Assembly (NCBI RefSeq): GCF_011752565.1
Contig: NZ_VWXK01000008.1
Span: forward strand, 124,001 to 188,000
Reading direction: 5' to 3'
Length of the DNA: 64,000 nucleotides
From: Pantoea sp. Ap-967
GTDB taxonomy: Bacteria; Pseudomonadota; Gammaproteobacteria; Pseudomonadales; Pseudomonadaceae
The position numbers were made by a program, and so were the translations under genes. The notes beneath the pieces were generated by a model. That model ran no database searches. It saw only the letters and a program-made list of their open reading frames with translations, and had not been told where the DNA came from. The number at the start of each line of letters is the position of its first letter. Position 1 is the stretch's first letter. Below, in pieces: positions 17,755-26,090 of this stretch.

Positions 17755-18909
17755 TTACTCCGCTTTGGCGTCTGCTTTGGCCGCATTGGCCTGATCAGGG
17801 CTGCCCGGCTTCTTGACGTTGGTGGCCTCGGTGGCCTTGACCTCGACACCTGGGCGCACGAACTGCAGGCCTTCGGTGATCAGGCGGTCGCCTGGGTTGA
17901 GGCCTTCCTCGATCAGCCACTCGCTGCCCTGGGTGCGGCTGGCCTTGAGCTGGCGCAGTTCCACCTTGTTGTCCTGGTTGACCACCAGGGCGGTCGGCGC
18001 GCCCTTGAGGTCGCGGGTCACGCCCTGTTGCGGGGCCAGGATGGCGTTGGCGTTGACCCCGGCCTTGAGGCGGGCGTGCACGAACATGCCGGGCAGCAGG
18101 GTGTGGTCAGGGTTGGGGAAGATCGCGCGCAGGGTCACGGAGCCGGTGGTTTCGTCAACCGCCACTTCGGAGAATTCCAGGCGGCCTTCCTGTTTCAGCA
18201 GGCTGCCGTCTTCGAGCACCAGTTGTACCGAGGCGGCATTGTCGCCGGCCTTCTGCAGTTGGCCGCTTTCCAGGTCATGGCGCAGCTTGAGCAGCTCGGC
18301 GGTGGACTGGGTGACGTCGACGTAGATCGGGTCGAGCTGCTGGATGGTGGCCATGGCGTTGGTCTGGCCATTGCTCACCAGGGCACCTTCGGTGAACGAA
18401 GAACGGCCGATACGGCCGCTGATCGGGGCCAGGACCTTGGTGTAGCGCAGGTCGATCTGGGCGCTCTTGAGCGAAGCCTCGGCCTGCAATCGTTTGGCAT
18501 TGGCGTCGTCGTATTCCTGCTTGGACACCGCCTGTTCGTTGACCAGCTGCTTGTAGCGCTCGGCCAGCGACTTGGTGGCTTGCAGGTTGGCCTGGGCATT
18601 GGCCAGGGTGGCTTCGTACACCGACGGGTCGATCTGGTAGAGCTGCTGCCCTTCCTTGACCTCGGAGCCTTCCTTGAACAGGCGCTTGAGGATGATGCCA
18701 TTGACCTGCGGGCGCACTTCGGCGACGCGGAAGGCCGTGGTGCGCCCCGGCAGTTCCGAGGTCAGGGTGAAGGCCTGGGGCTGCAGGGTGACGACGCCGA
18801 CCTGAGGAGCCTGCGCTGCGGGCGCTGCTTCTTCTTTCTTACAGCCACTTAGCAGGGTTGCCAGGGCGACGGCGGAAACCAGAGCGGTAACGGCTGGCTT
18901 GAATTGCAT
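17755..18909 (-). CDS. ttgA: TtgA, periplasmic adaptor of the TtgABC efflux pump
   Basis: Membrane fusion protein of 384 residues anchored in the inner membrane as a lipoprotein: the lipobox LLSGC places the lipidated Cys at position 23 of MQFKPAVTALVSAVALATLL.... A beta-barrel/lipoyl part (EVRPQVNGIILKRLFKEGSEV), an alpha-hairpin (LAERYKQLVNEQAVSKQEYDD) and IYVDVTQSTAELLKLR follow, as in AcrA/MexA. First gene of the operon, divergent from ttgR, with the shared TtgR operator about 100 bases upstream of its start. Confidence 0.96.
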   Translation of the reverse strand: MQFKPAVTALVSAVALATLLSGCKKEEAAPAAQAPQVGVVTLQPQAFTLTSELPGRTTAFRVAEVRPQVNGIILKRLFKEGSEVKEGQQLYQIDPSVYEATLANAQANLQATKSLAERYKQLVNEQAVSKQEYDDANAKRLQAEASLKSAQIDLRYTKVLAPISGRIGRSSFTEGALVSNGQTNAMATIQQLDPIYVDVTQSTAELLKLRHDLESGQLQKAGDNAASVQLVLEDGSLLKQEGRLEFSEVAVDETTGSVTLRAIFPNPDHTLLPGMFVHARLKAGVNANAILAPQQGVTRDLKGAPTALVVNQDNKVELRQLKASRTQGSEWLIEEGLNPGDRLITEGLQFVRPGVEVKATEATNVKKPGSPDQANAAKADAKAE

Positions 18910-19007
18910 GAGGATCCTCGGGTCGCAGGAGCAGGGAGACGCTCAAGAGTAATGGAAGAGTCTGGTCAGAAAAATTGCTATCCGAATTGGATAAATAGCT
19001 TACTAAC

Positions 19008-19046
19008 GAATATACTTACATTCACGCTTGTTTGTAAATACCGCTG
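19008..19046. promoter_or_regulatory. TtgR operator in the ttgA-ttgR intergenic region
   Basis: A segment whose two arms read TACTTACATTCA and TTGTTTGTAAATA, differing at only a few bases from the published P. putida TtgR operator (CAGCAGTATTTACAAACAAC...TGAATGTAAGTATATTC). It lies between the divergent ttgA (starts 18909) and ttgR (starts 19170) and should control both. Confidence 0.88.
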
Positions 19047-19169
19047 GGTAGTCCATCGCGACTACCGCAGCCCCTGATTAGCCTATCCGGGAGGCACCCT
19101 GCAGAGGTGACCCCGGCGGATGCCCCGCGCTGTCAACGTACCCGCGGGCCCAGATGAGGTTGTGCTGCC

Positions 19170-19802
19170 ATGGTCCGTCGAACCAAAGAAGAAGCCCAGG
19201 AAACCCGTGCCCAGATCATCGAGGCGGCGGAGAGGGCCTTCTACAAGCGCGGGGTTGCGCGAACCACCCTGGCCGACATCGCCGAGCTGGCGGGCGTGAC
19301 CCGCGGGGCGATCTACTGGCACTTCAACAACAAGGCTGAGCTGGTGCAGGCGTTGCTCGACAGCCTGCACGAAACCCATGACCACTTGGCACGCGCGAGC
19401 GAAAGCGAGGACGAGCTGGACCCGCTTGGCTGCATGCGCAAGCTGCTGTTGCAGGTGCTCAACGAGCTGGTGCTGGACGCCCGAACCCGGCGTATCAATG
19501 AAATCCTGCATCACAAGTGCGAGTTCACCGATGACATGTGTGAAATCCGCCAGCAGCGCCAGGGTGCGGTGCTGGACTGCCATGTGGGCATCGACCTGGC
19601 CTTGGCCAACGCCGTACGCCGCGGCCAGTTGCCGGCGGAGCTGGATGTCGGGCGTGCGTCCGTTGCCCTGTTCGCCTATGTGGACGGCCTGATAGGGCGC
19701 TGGCTGCTGTTGCCGGACAGTTTCGACCTGTTGCGCGACGCAGAAAAATGGGTCGACACAGGGCTGGATATGCTGCGCTTGAGCCCCGCGCTGCGCAAAT
19801 GA
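19170..19802 (+). CDS. ttgR: TtgR, TetR-family repressor of ttgABC
   Basis: TetR-family repressor, 210 residues, the same length as TtgR of P. putida. The N-terminal HTH spans about residues 10-55 ([20 protein letters not shown], then [20 protein letters not shown]). The C-terminal helical pocket, with [15 protein letters not shown] and [14 protein letters not shown], binds drugs and flavonoids in the known protein. A few pocket substitutions versus the KT2440-type protein as I remember it (for example [15 protein letters not shown]) may alter effector range. Divergent from ttgA across the shared operator. Confidence 0.96.
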   Translation: MVRRTKEEAQETRAQIIEAAERAFYKRGVARTTLADIAELAGVTRGAIYWHFNNKAELVQALLDSLHETHDHLARASESEDELDPLGCMRKLLLQVLNELVLDARTRRINEILHHKCEFTDDMCEIRQQRQGAVLDCHVGIDLALANAVRRGQLPAELDVGRASVALFAYVDGLIGRWLLLPDSFDLLRDAEKWVDTGLDMLRLSPALRK

Positions 19803-19902
19803 CACTTTGTTAAGGATTGTGAGGAAGTGTTTCCCCCGTCCATTAAGGCAGGATTAATGCCTTTCGGTAATCGAGCATAGAACAGATTTCGCCTGGCTGA
19901 CG

Positions 19903-19942
19903 CCGCGCCTGGCGGCGCATCGCGAGCTTTGCTCGCTCCTAC
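19903..19942. repeat. REP element, left flank of the tandem array
   Basis: GGCGCATCGCGAGCTTTGCT-CGCTCCTAC, a REP of the GAGC..GCTCGCGA subtype whose GTAGGAGC edge points into the array. Its inverted partner is at 20472-20515. Confidence 0.85.
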
Positions 19943-19947
19943 GGGGG

Positions 19948-20472
19948 GATTGTGCAGCCCGGGAAAATTACGCAGGCCCGGGGGAATTACGCAGGCCCGG
20001 GAGAATTACGCAGGCCCGGGAAAATTACGCAGGCCCGGGGGAATTACGCAGGCCTGGGGGAATTGCGCAGGCCCGGGGGAATTGCGCAGGCCTGGGGGAA
20101 TTGCGCAGGCCCGGGGGAATTGCGCAGGCCCGGGGGAATTGCGCAGGCCTGGGGGAATTGCGCAGGCCCGGGGGAATTGCGCAGGCCCGGGGGAATTACG
20201 CAGGCCCGGGAGAATTACGCAGGCCCGGGGGAATTGCGCAGGCCTGGGGGAATTGCGCACGCCCGGGGGAATTGCGCAGGCCTGGGGGAATTGCGCAGGC
20301 CCGGGGGAATTGCGCAGGCCTGGGGGAATTGCGCAGGCCTGGGGGAATTGCGCAGGCCGGGGGGAATTGCGCAGGCCCGGGGGAATTGCGCAGGCCTGGG
20401 GGAATTGCGTAGGCCTGGGGGAATTGCGCAGGCCTGGGGGAATTGCGCAGGCCTGGAAAATGCGCAGGCCTG
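19948..20472. repeat. 19-bp tandem repeat array, 26 in-register copies
   Basis: Unit GAATTGCGCAGGCCCGGGG. The conserved A of GCAGGC recurs at exactly 19-base steps from 19974 to 20449, which is 26 copies, with a degenerate copy at each edge (18- and 17-base steps). Variation is limited to TTAC/TTGC, CCC/CCT and a few single changes (CACGCC at 20259, GCGTAGG at 20411). It fills the space between convergent ttgR and the DHA2 exporter gene. The period is not a multiple of three and all frames stay open on both strands, so the long ORFs are not genes. Confidence 0.97.
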
Positions 20473-20515
20473 GTAGGAGCGAGCGCAGCTCGCGATGCGC
20501 CGCGTACAGCGGCGC
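20472..20515. repeat. REP element, right flank of the tandem array
   Basis: GTAGGAGCGAGCGCAGCTCG-CGATGCGCCGCG, the inverted partner of the REP at 19903-19942. Together they make a REPIN whose loop is the 525-base array. Confidence 0.88.
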
Positions 20516-20521
20516 TCGATC

Positions 20522-21970
20522 TCAGCGCCCGCGCAATTGCCGATCAGGCAACACCAGCGCCGCCAGCAACCCCAGCAAGGCAATCGCAGCGCTGCCCAGC
20601 AGCAGGTGGCGGAACGTTTCCAGCAGGCGCATTTGCGTCACCGGGTCCGCTTCACCCGCTTTCAGGCTGCCCAGCAGCGGGTTACCCAGCAATTCGAAAC
20701 CACCCTGGTGCAGCAACCCCAGCAGCAAGCTCGACATGCACGCCACGCCCATCGCCCCGCCCAGGGAACGGAACAGGTTGGTGGTGCTGGTGGCAACGCC
20801 AATGTCCTGGCTGGCCACCGCGCTTTGCGTGCCCACCAGCGAGGTGGGGAACTGCAGCCCGCAGGCGATGCCGGTCAGCAGCATGAACACCGCACTCAGC
20901 CAGGCTTGCGGCGGGGTCATGGCCATGGCGCAAATCGCCAGCGGCATCAACACGGCGCCGGCCAGGATCTGTGGCTTGAAGCGGCCAGTGCGGCTGGTCA
21001 TGCGCCCGCCGGTGAAGGCGCCCAGGGGCAGGCCCATGGCCAGTGGCAGCAAGTGCAGCGCGGCGCTGTCGGCGCCCGCGCCGGTGATGCCCTGAAAGCG
21101 CAGCGGCATCAGCATGGTCAGCGAAATCGACTGGAAGCTGGCAAAGAAAATCACCACCCAGCACAGCACCGCAACCTTGTTGCCGAACAGCCCCAGCGGC
21201 AGCAGCGGCTCCGTGCAGCGCCATTCGTGGCCGACGAACAGGCCAAGGCCCAGCACCGCGCAGCCGAACAGCGTCAGCACCGCCGGAGCCGTCCAGGCCT
21301 GGCCCTGGCCGACCAGGGTAATACCCAGCAGCAGGCTCCCCAGGCCGACGATCAGCAGCACCGCGCCCAGGTAGTCGACCCGCGCCTGGCGCCGTTGCAC
21401 CGGCATGCCGGCCAGCGCCCGGCGAATGGCCCACAGCGCCACCAGGCCCAGCGGCAGGTTGATCCAGAACACCCAGCGCCACGACAGGTACTCGGTCAGC
21501 CAGCCGCCGAGCACCGGCCCGGCCACGCTGGCCACGGCGTACATGCTACTGAAGTAACCCTGGTAGCGGCCGCGCTCGCGCGGCGGCACGAAGTCGCCGA
21601 TGATCGCCTGGCTCACCGACACCATGCCCCCCGCGCCAATGCCCTGGAGCACCCGCGCCAGCACCAGCTGCTGCATGTCCTGGGCCAGGGCACAGGCGAT
21701 CGAGGCGAGGGTGAACAGGCTGATGCCGGTGAGGATCATGCGCCGGCGGCCATACAGGTCGCCCAGCTTGCCGTAGATCGGCACGGCCACGGTCATGGCC
21801 ACCATGTAGCCGGAAATCACCCAGGCCAGCAGGCCGACGTCGTTGAACTGGGCCGAGATGGCCGGCATGGACACGGCGACGATGGTCTGGTCCAGGGCGC
21901 CGAGGAAAATCGCCAGCATCAGGGCGGTGAGCACGCTGCGCAGGGCGGTGGGGGGGAGGGCGGCTGTCAC
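20522..21970 (-). CDS. DHA2-family (14-TMS) MFS multidrug exporter
   Basis: Inner-membrane drug:H+ antiporter of the EmrB/QacA type, 482 residues with about 14 predicted helices. Motifs include LGALDQTIVAVSMPAI in helix 1, the loop 2-3 motif PIYGKLGDLYGRRRMILTG, RVLQGIGAGGMVSVSQAIIG and motif C-like GYFSSMYAVASVAGPVLGGW in helix 5. No adaptor (EmrA-like) gene is adjacent. It ends close to the right-hand REP of the array and is convergent with ttgR; its upstream side carries a REPIN. Substrate unknown. Confidence 0.9.
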   Translation of the reverse strand: MTAALPPTALRSVLTALMLAIFLGALDQTIVAVSMPAISAQFNDVGLLAWVISGYMVAMTVAVPIYGKLGDLYGRRRMILTGISLFTLASIACALAQDMQQLVLARVLQGIGAGGMVSVSQAIIGDFVPPRERGRYQGYFSSMYAVASVAGPVLGGWLTEYLSWRWVFWINLPLGLVALWAIRRALAGMPVQRRQARVDYLGAVLLIVGLGSLLLGITLVGQGQAWTAPAVLTLFGCAVLGLGLFVGHEWRCTEPLLPLGLFGNKVAVLCWVVIFFASFQSISLTMLMPLRFQGITGAGADSAALHLLPLAMGLPLGAFTGGRMTSRTGRFKPQILAGAVLMPLAICAMAMTPPQAWLSAVFMLLTGIACGLQFPTSLVGTQSAVASQDIGVATSTTNLFRSLGGAMGVACMSSLLLGLLHQGGFELLGNPLLGSLKAGEADPVTQMRLLETFRHLLLGSAAIALLGLLAALVLPDRQLRGR

Positions 21971-21995
21971 GGGGGTGGTACCTTTGAAAGACAGT

Positions 21996-22059
21996 GTCGC
22001 CTGCTTCGCGGGGCAAGCCCGCTCCTACAAGAGCGGGCTTGCCCCGCGAAGCAGGCGAC
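21996..22059. repeat. REPIN (very short spacer)
   Basis: GTCGCCTGCTTCGCGGGGCA...AGCGGGCTTGCCCCGCGAAG-CAGGCGAC: arms of about 30 bp around a tiny loop, immediately upstream of the DHA2 gene start (21970). Confidence 0.92.
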
Positions 22060-22388
22060 GCGATTTCCCGAGATTGTAACCCGAGTTAGGTAGCTTCCTA
22101 TGTACTATCTGCATCGCCTATGCAAGATCGGCATTGGCGCATTCATCCAGTGCTGCATGGCCGCGTGATATCGTTGGTATGCCACAGAGGCTGAATTCCG
22201 CGCTCTGCACCAGCTTGGTGCAGCATTATGCCGCAGGGTTTCGCGGCCACTGTCTCCCACACCTTTTATTCCTCTACCTGCATGTCGAGCATGAGCGCCC
22301 AGAAGGCCGAGCTTCGAACACGGCAGGTAGACCCGATTCAGGGGTCGGTAGCAAACGTTCAATTTCTACATTTATAAGCGGAGTGATC
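22060..22388. other. Intergenic region upstream of the oxaloacetate decarboxylase-type gene
   Basis: About 330 bases holding the promoter of the gene at 22389. The same reading frame is open upstream to 22134, but that extension lacks a Shine-Dalgarno, has atypical composition and is not family-like, so I treat it as non-coding. No other feature recognised. Confidence 0.5.
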
Positions 22389-23258
22389 ATGCCCAAGGCT
22401 TCCCATCAAGATCTGCGTTTTGCCTTCCGCGAGCTGCTCGCTTCAGGTTCCTGCTACCACACCGCTTCCGTGTTCGACCCGATGTCGGCGCGTATCGCCG
22501 CTGACCTGGGTTTTGAAGTCGGCATCCTCGGCGGTTCGGTCGCCTCGTTGCAGGTGCTGGCAGCACCGGATTTCGCCCTGATCACCCTCAGCGAATTCGT
22601 CGAGCAGGCCACCCGCATTGGCCGCGTGGCGCAACTGCCGGTGTTGGCCGACGCCGACCACGGCTATGGCAACGCGCTCAACGTGATGCGCACGGTCATC
22701 GAACTGGAGCGCGCCGGTGTCGCTGCGCTGACCATCGAGGACACCCTGCTGCCGGCCCAGTTCGGGCGCAAGTCCACCGACTTGATTTCCGTCGAGGAGG
22801 GCGTGGGCAAGATCCGCGCAGCCCTTGAGGCGCGTGTCGATTCCTCGCTGTCGATCATCGCCCGCACCAACGCAGGCGTGCTCAGCACCGAAGAAATCAT
22901 CGTCCGCACCCAGAGCTACCAGAAGGCCGGTGCCGATGGCATTTGCATGGTCGGGGTGAAGGATTTCGAGCAGTTGGAGAAGATTGCCGAGCACCTGACC
23001 GTGCCGCTGATGCTGGTGACCTATGCCAACCCCAACCTGCGCGACGACGAGCGCCTGGCGCGCCTGGGCGTGCGCATCGTGGTCGACGGCCATGCCGCTT
23101 ACTTCGCCGCCATCAAGGCCACCTACGATTGCCTGCGTCTGCAACGGGGCCAGCAGAACAAGTCGGAAAACCTGAGCGCCACCGAGCTTTCGCACACCTA
23201 CACCCAGCCGGAGGACTACATCCGCTGGGCCAAGGAATACATGAGCGTCGAAGAGTAA
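22389..23258 (+). CDS. Oxaloacetate decarboxylase-type enzyme (isocitrate lyase/PEP mutase superfamily)
   Basis: Cytoplasmic enzyme of 289 residues from the PEP mutase/isocitrate lyase superfamily. Length and sequence fit the PA4872-type oxaloacetate decarboxylase of Pseudomonas (oxaloacetate to pyruvate and CO2). Start [20 protein letters not shown] at 22389. Mg-site and active-site motifs visible: [42 protein letters not shown] and SIIARTNAG. The usual lyase KKCGH-type loop of isocitrate lyase is absent, in line with a decarboxylase rather than a lyase. Alone on its transcript. Confidence 0.85.
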   Translation: MPKASHQDLRFAFRELLASGSCYHTASVFDPMSARIAADLGFEVGILGGSVASLQVLAAPDFALITLSEFVEQATRIGRVAQLPVLADADHGYGNALNVMRTVIELERAGVAALTIEDTLLPAQFGRKSTDLISVEEGVGKIRAALEARVDSSLSIIARTNAGVLSTEEIIVRTQSYQKAGADGICMVGVKDFEQLEKIAEHLTVPLMLVTYANPNLRDDERLARLGVRIVVDGHAAYFAAIKATYDCLRLQRGQQNKSENLSATELSHTYTQPEDYIRWAKEYMSVEE

Positions 23259-23277
23259 GCGCCTTGGCGCCGTTCGC

Positions 23278-23451
23278 TCAACGCACGGCGCTCAAGGTAG
23301 CGGTGTGGGGCACGCAGTGTTCGTGCTCGCACACATTGGCCGCGCTGGGCTGGCTGCGCAGCAGCTCGGCGCGCCAGCAGGCCGAACCGTAAAGGGCTGC
23401 AACCGCCGTCAAGGCCATGACAAGGGCGACTCTTCTTGATTTGATGCCCAT
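23278..23451 (-). CDS. Small secreted or membrane-anchored protein, 57 aa
   Basis: 57-residue protein starting MGIKSRRVALVMALTAVAAL at 23451, behind a strong GGAGGTG Shine-Dalgarno seven bases upstream. The N-terminus is positively charged then hydrophobic, like a signal peptide or a single TM anchor; the mature part is short with two Cys in CEHEHCVPHT, a possible metal or disulfide site. It converges on the decarboxylase gene with 19 bases between ends. No family recognised. Confidence 0.6.
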   Translation of the reverse strand: MGIKSRRVALVMALTAVAALYGSACWRAELLRSQPSAANVCEHEHCVPHTATLSAVR

Positions 23452-23484
23452 GGTGCTCACCTCCAGAAGGGGTGTACACCTGCA

Positions 23485-24390
23485 TTATAGATCCTTGTCC
23501 CACTCAGGCTCGTGCTTGAACCGCTGCACCAGGAAGTCCAGCATGCTGCGCAAGGTCGCCGGCATGTGCTTGCGCGAGGTATACACCGCGTTCAGGTTCA
23601 GCTCCCGTGGCCTGGCATCGGGCAGCAGGCGCACCAACTCGCCGCTGCGCAGGGCTTCGGCGGCCTGGTAGGTGGGCAGCATGGCAATGCCGGCCCCGGC
23701 CACGGCGGCCTTTTGCAGGGTCATCGCCTCGTTGGCGCTGATATTTCCCGCCACCGGCACGGCCAGCGGCTGGCCCTCGACCTCGAAGTGCCACAGGCTG
23801 TGGCCGAAGTAGGCGTGGGTCAGGCAGTTGTGCTGGCTCAATTGCTCCACCCGCTGCGGCGTGCCGTGCTCGCGCAGGTAGGCCGGTGCTGCGCACACCA
23901 CCGAGCGGCATACGCTCAGGCGCCGGGCGATCAGGTTCGGGTCCAGGTCATTGCTGGTGCGGATGGCCAGGTCGATACGCTCGTCCACCAGGTTCACCGT
24001 GCGGTCGAGCATCTGCAGTTCAACCTTCACCCCCGGGTAGCGGCGCACGTAGTCGGCCACTGCGTGCACCAGCTGGGCCTGGCCGAACGAGGTGCTGACG
24101 CTGATGCGCAGCGCCCCACGGGGGGCATCGTGGGGCTGTTGCACCGCGGCTTGCAGGTCGCCGGCCAGCTCCAGCAGTTGCCGGCAACGGGGCAGGGTTT
24201 CCTGGCCGGCGGCGGTAAGGCTGAGCTTGCGCGTGGTGCGCTGCATCAGGCGGGCGCCTACCCAGTCTTCCAGCTCGGCCAGGTAGCGCGACACCACGGG
24301 CCGTGACAGTTGCAGGTGGTCTGCCGCGGCGGACTGGCTGCCCAGGTCGACGACAGTGACGAAAACGCGCATGGCGTTGAGACGGTCCAT
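23485..24390 (-). CDS. LysR-family transcriptional regulator
   Basis: LysR-type regulator of 301 residues. HTH MDRLNAMRVFVTVVDLGSQ with AAADHLQLSRPVVSRYLAELE, the C-terminal effector domain ending EPEWDKDL. The DxxLRVSVST-like segment GALRISVSTSFGQAQLV starts the binding domain. It is divergent from the MBL-fold gene at 24494 across 103 bases, so that gene is a likely target. The spacer holds separated TTGCCCGG and CGGGCAA arms that may be bound. Confidence 0.9.
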   Translation of the reverse strand: MDRLNAMRVFVTVVDLGSQSAAADHLQLSRPVVSRYLAELEDWVGARLMQRTTRKLSLTAAGQETLPRCRQLLELAGDLQAAVQQPHDAPRGALRISVSTSFGQAQLVHAVADYVRRYPGVKVELQMLDRTVNLVDERIDLAIRTSNDLDPNLIARRLSVCRSVVCAAPAYLREHGTPQRVEQLSQHNCLTHAYFGHSLWHFEVEGQPLAVPVAGNISANEAMTLQKAAVAGAGIAMLPTYQAAEALRSGELVRLLPDARPRELNLNAVYTSRKHMPATLRSMLDFLVQRFKHEPEWDKDL

Positions 24391-24493
24391 GATTTGCCCG
24401 GTTTTAGAAACAAACTATGTTGGAGCATCGCATTTTTTGTGATGAATCGGGCAACTAAGCTGTTGGGCATCGTTCATCCGACAGGTACTGCCG

Positions 24494-25369
24494 ATGTCCC
24501 TTCTCACACCCTTGCGCGGCCTGCTGCTGGCCTGCGTCACCCTGGCTGGCCCGGCATTGGCGGCCGCGCCGCTGCAGTTGGAGGTCTACAACCCCGGGGA
24601 GGCGGCGATCTTCCCGGTCAGTTCGGTGATCGTCAGTGGCGAGCATGACGCCATCCTGGTCGACGCCCAATTCGGCAAGGCCCAGGCCGAGCAACTGGTA
24701 CAGCGGCTGCGTGCCGGCGGCAAGCACCTCAATGCCATCTATATCAGCCATGGCGACCCGGACTATTACTTCGGCCTCGACACCCTGACCCAGGCCTTCC
24801 CGGACGCCAAGGTGTACGCCTCGGCAGCCACGGTTGCGCATATCCGCCGCACCATGGACGCCAAGCTTGCCTACTGGGGGCCGCAGATGGGCGCCGACAA
24901 GCCGGCGCGGCTGGTGCTGCCGCAGGTGTTGCCGGGCCACAGCCTGACCCTGGAAGGCAAGGCCCTGGAGGTGGTCGGCCTGGATGGCCCGCAACCGGAC
25001 CGCAGTTTTGTCTGGATTCCTTCGATCAAGGCGGTGGTTGGCGGCGTGGTGGTCAGCGAGAACATCCACGTGTGGATGGCTGACACGCAGACAGCCAAGT
25101 CCCATGCCGACTGGCTCGGCACCCTGGCGAACATCGAAGCGCTGGCACCGCGCACGGTGGTGCCTGGCCACTACCTGGGCCAGGGCAGCGGTTCGCTGGC
25201 GGCCGTGCAATTCACCGCCCGCTACATTCGCGACTTCGATGCCGAAACCGCCAAGGCCAAGGATGCCGGCGCATTGATCCAGGCGATGAAAAAACGCTAC
25301 CCGGGCCTTGCCGATGAAAGCTCGCTGGAGCTCGGTGCCAAGGTCGCCAAGGGCGAAATGAAATGGTAA
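24494..25369 (+). CDS. Periplasmic MBL-fold protein with an altered metal motif
   Basis: Metallo-beta-lactamase-fold protein, 291 residues, with a signal peptide (MSLLTPLRGLLLACVTLAGP, cleavage after ALA). The metal motif reads ISHGDPDYYFGLD (His86, Asp88, Asp90), where typical hydrolases have HxHxDH; the first two His are replaced by H and D. A later VPGHYLGQGSG fits the third metal His. This variant is seen in a subset of the fold, so activity is uncertain. It shares a divergent promoter with the LysR gene and precedes the NAD(P)-binding gene by 28 bases. Confidence 0.8.
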   Translation: MSLLTPLRGLLLACVTLAGPALAAAPLQLEVYNPGEAAIFPVSSVIVSGEHDAILVDAQFGKAQAEQLVQRLRAGGKHLNAIYISHGDPDYYFGLDTLTQAFPDAKVYASAATVAHIRRTMDAKLAYWGPQMGADKPARLVLPQVLPGHSLTLEGKALEVVGLDGPQPDRSFVWIPSIKAVVGGVVVSENIHVWMADTQTAKSHADWLGTLANIEALAPRTVVPGHYLGQGSGSLAAVQFTARYIRDFDAETAKAKDAGALIQAMKKRYPGLADESSLELGAKVAKGEMKW

Positions 25370-25397
25370 TTCCGTTCAACTGACTGGAGTGTTTCCC

Positions 25398-26012
25398 ATG
25401 AGCAAGATCGCAATCATCGGTGCCACCGGCCGTGCCGGCAGCCAATTGCTGGAAGAGGCCCTGCGCCGTGGCCACAGCGTCGTGGCCATTGCCCGCGACC
25501 CGTCGACACTGCAGGGGCGCCAAGGCGTAACCGTGCAGGCGCTGGATGCCAAGGACAGTGCGGCGCTGGAAAAGGCCCTGGGCGGCGTCGATGCGGTGTT
25601 CAGTGCCGCGCACTTTTCCACCCTTGAGCCGCAGGCGGTCATCGCGCCGGTCAAACGCGCCGGGGCCAAGCGCCTGCTGGTGGTGGGCGGGGCTGGCAGC
25701 CTGCTGCTGCCTTCCGGGCAGCGGGTGATCGACAGCCCGGACTTCCCCGAGGCGTACAAGGCCGAAGCCAATGGTGGGGTGCGCTTTCTTGACGCGCTGC
25801 GCCAGGAGCAGGGGCTGGATTGGACGTTCCTCTCGCCGTCGGCGGAATTCGTTGAAGGTGAGCGCACCGGGCACTACCGGTTGGGCAAGGATCACCTGCT
25901 GATTGGCGCCGATGGCAAAAGCTGGATCACCTTTGCCGACTTTGCCATTGCCTTGCTTGATGAGCTGGAAAAGCCGGGGCATTCGCGGCAGCGCTTTACT
26001 GTCGGGTATTGA
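25398..26012 (+). CDS. NAD(P)-binding NmrA/SDR-type oxidoreductase
   Basis: Rossmann-fold protein of 204 residues. Start MSKIAIIGATGRAGSQLLEE at 25398, with GGAG nine bases upstream. The dinucleotide motif GATGRAG is at residues 8-14, followed by ARDPSTL and DAKDSAALEKALGGVDAVFS, typical of the YwnB/NmrA-like atypical short-chain dehydrogenases. It follows the MBL gene by 28 bases, so probably co-transcribed. Substrate unknown. Confidence 0.85.
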   Translation: MSKIAIIGATGRAGSQLLEEALRRGHSVVAIARDPSTLQGRQGVTVQALDAKDSAALEKALGGVDAVFSAAHFSTLEPQAVIAPVKRAGAKRLLVVGGAGSLLLPSGQRVIDSPDFPEAYKAEANGGVRFLDALRQEQGLDWTFLSPSAEFVEGERTGHYRLGKDHLLIGADGKSWITFADFAIALLDELEKPGHSRQRFTVGY

Positions 26013-26019
26013 GCCATCG

Positions 26020-26090
26020 GGGCCGCTTTGCGGCCCATCGCAGGCAAGCCTGCTCCTACCTGTAGGAGCAGGCTTGCCTGCGATGGGCCC
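26020..26090. repeat. REPIN (AGCAGGCTTGCCTGCGATGGG type)
   Basis: Inverted pair CATCGCAGGCAAGCCTGCTC / GAGCAGGCTTGCCTGCGATG with a very short spacer, exactly between two convergent genes, where it probably terminates both. This subtype is unique in the window. Confidence 0.9.

Noticed and set aside
14758..18852. Very long open frame antisense to ttgB and ttgA
   Set aside because: Shadow of the GC-rich codon use of the real genes; product is low-complexity Gln/His/Gly-rich without any motif.
19948..20472. CRISPR array
   Set aside because: Repeats are contiguous 19-mers with no spacers and no cas genes nearby.
19929..21095. Long ORFs encoding GELRRPGGIAQA-type repeats across the tandem array
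   Set aside because: Open frames exist in all phases on both strands because the 19-base unit lacks stops; period is not a multiple of three and there is no ribosome-binding site or family.
22134..22388. N-terminal extension of the decarboxylase-type protein
   Set aside because: No ribosome-binding site, composition unlike the family, and the family length is met from 22389.
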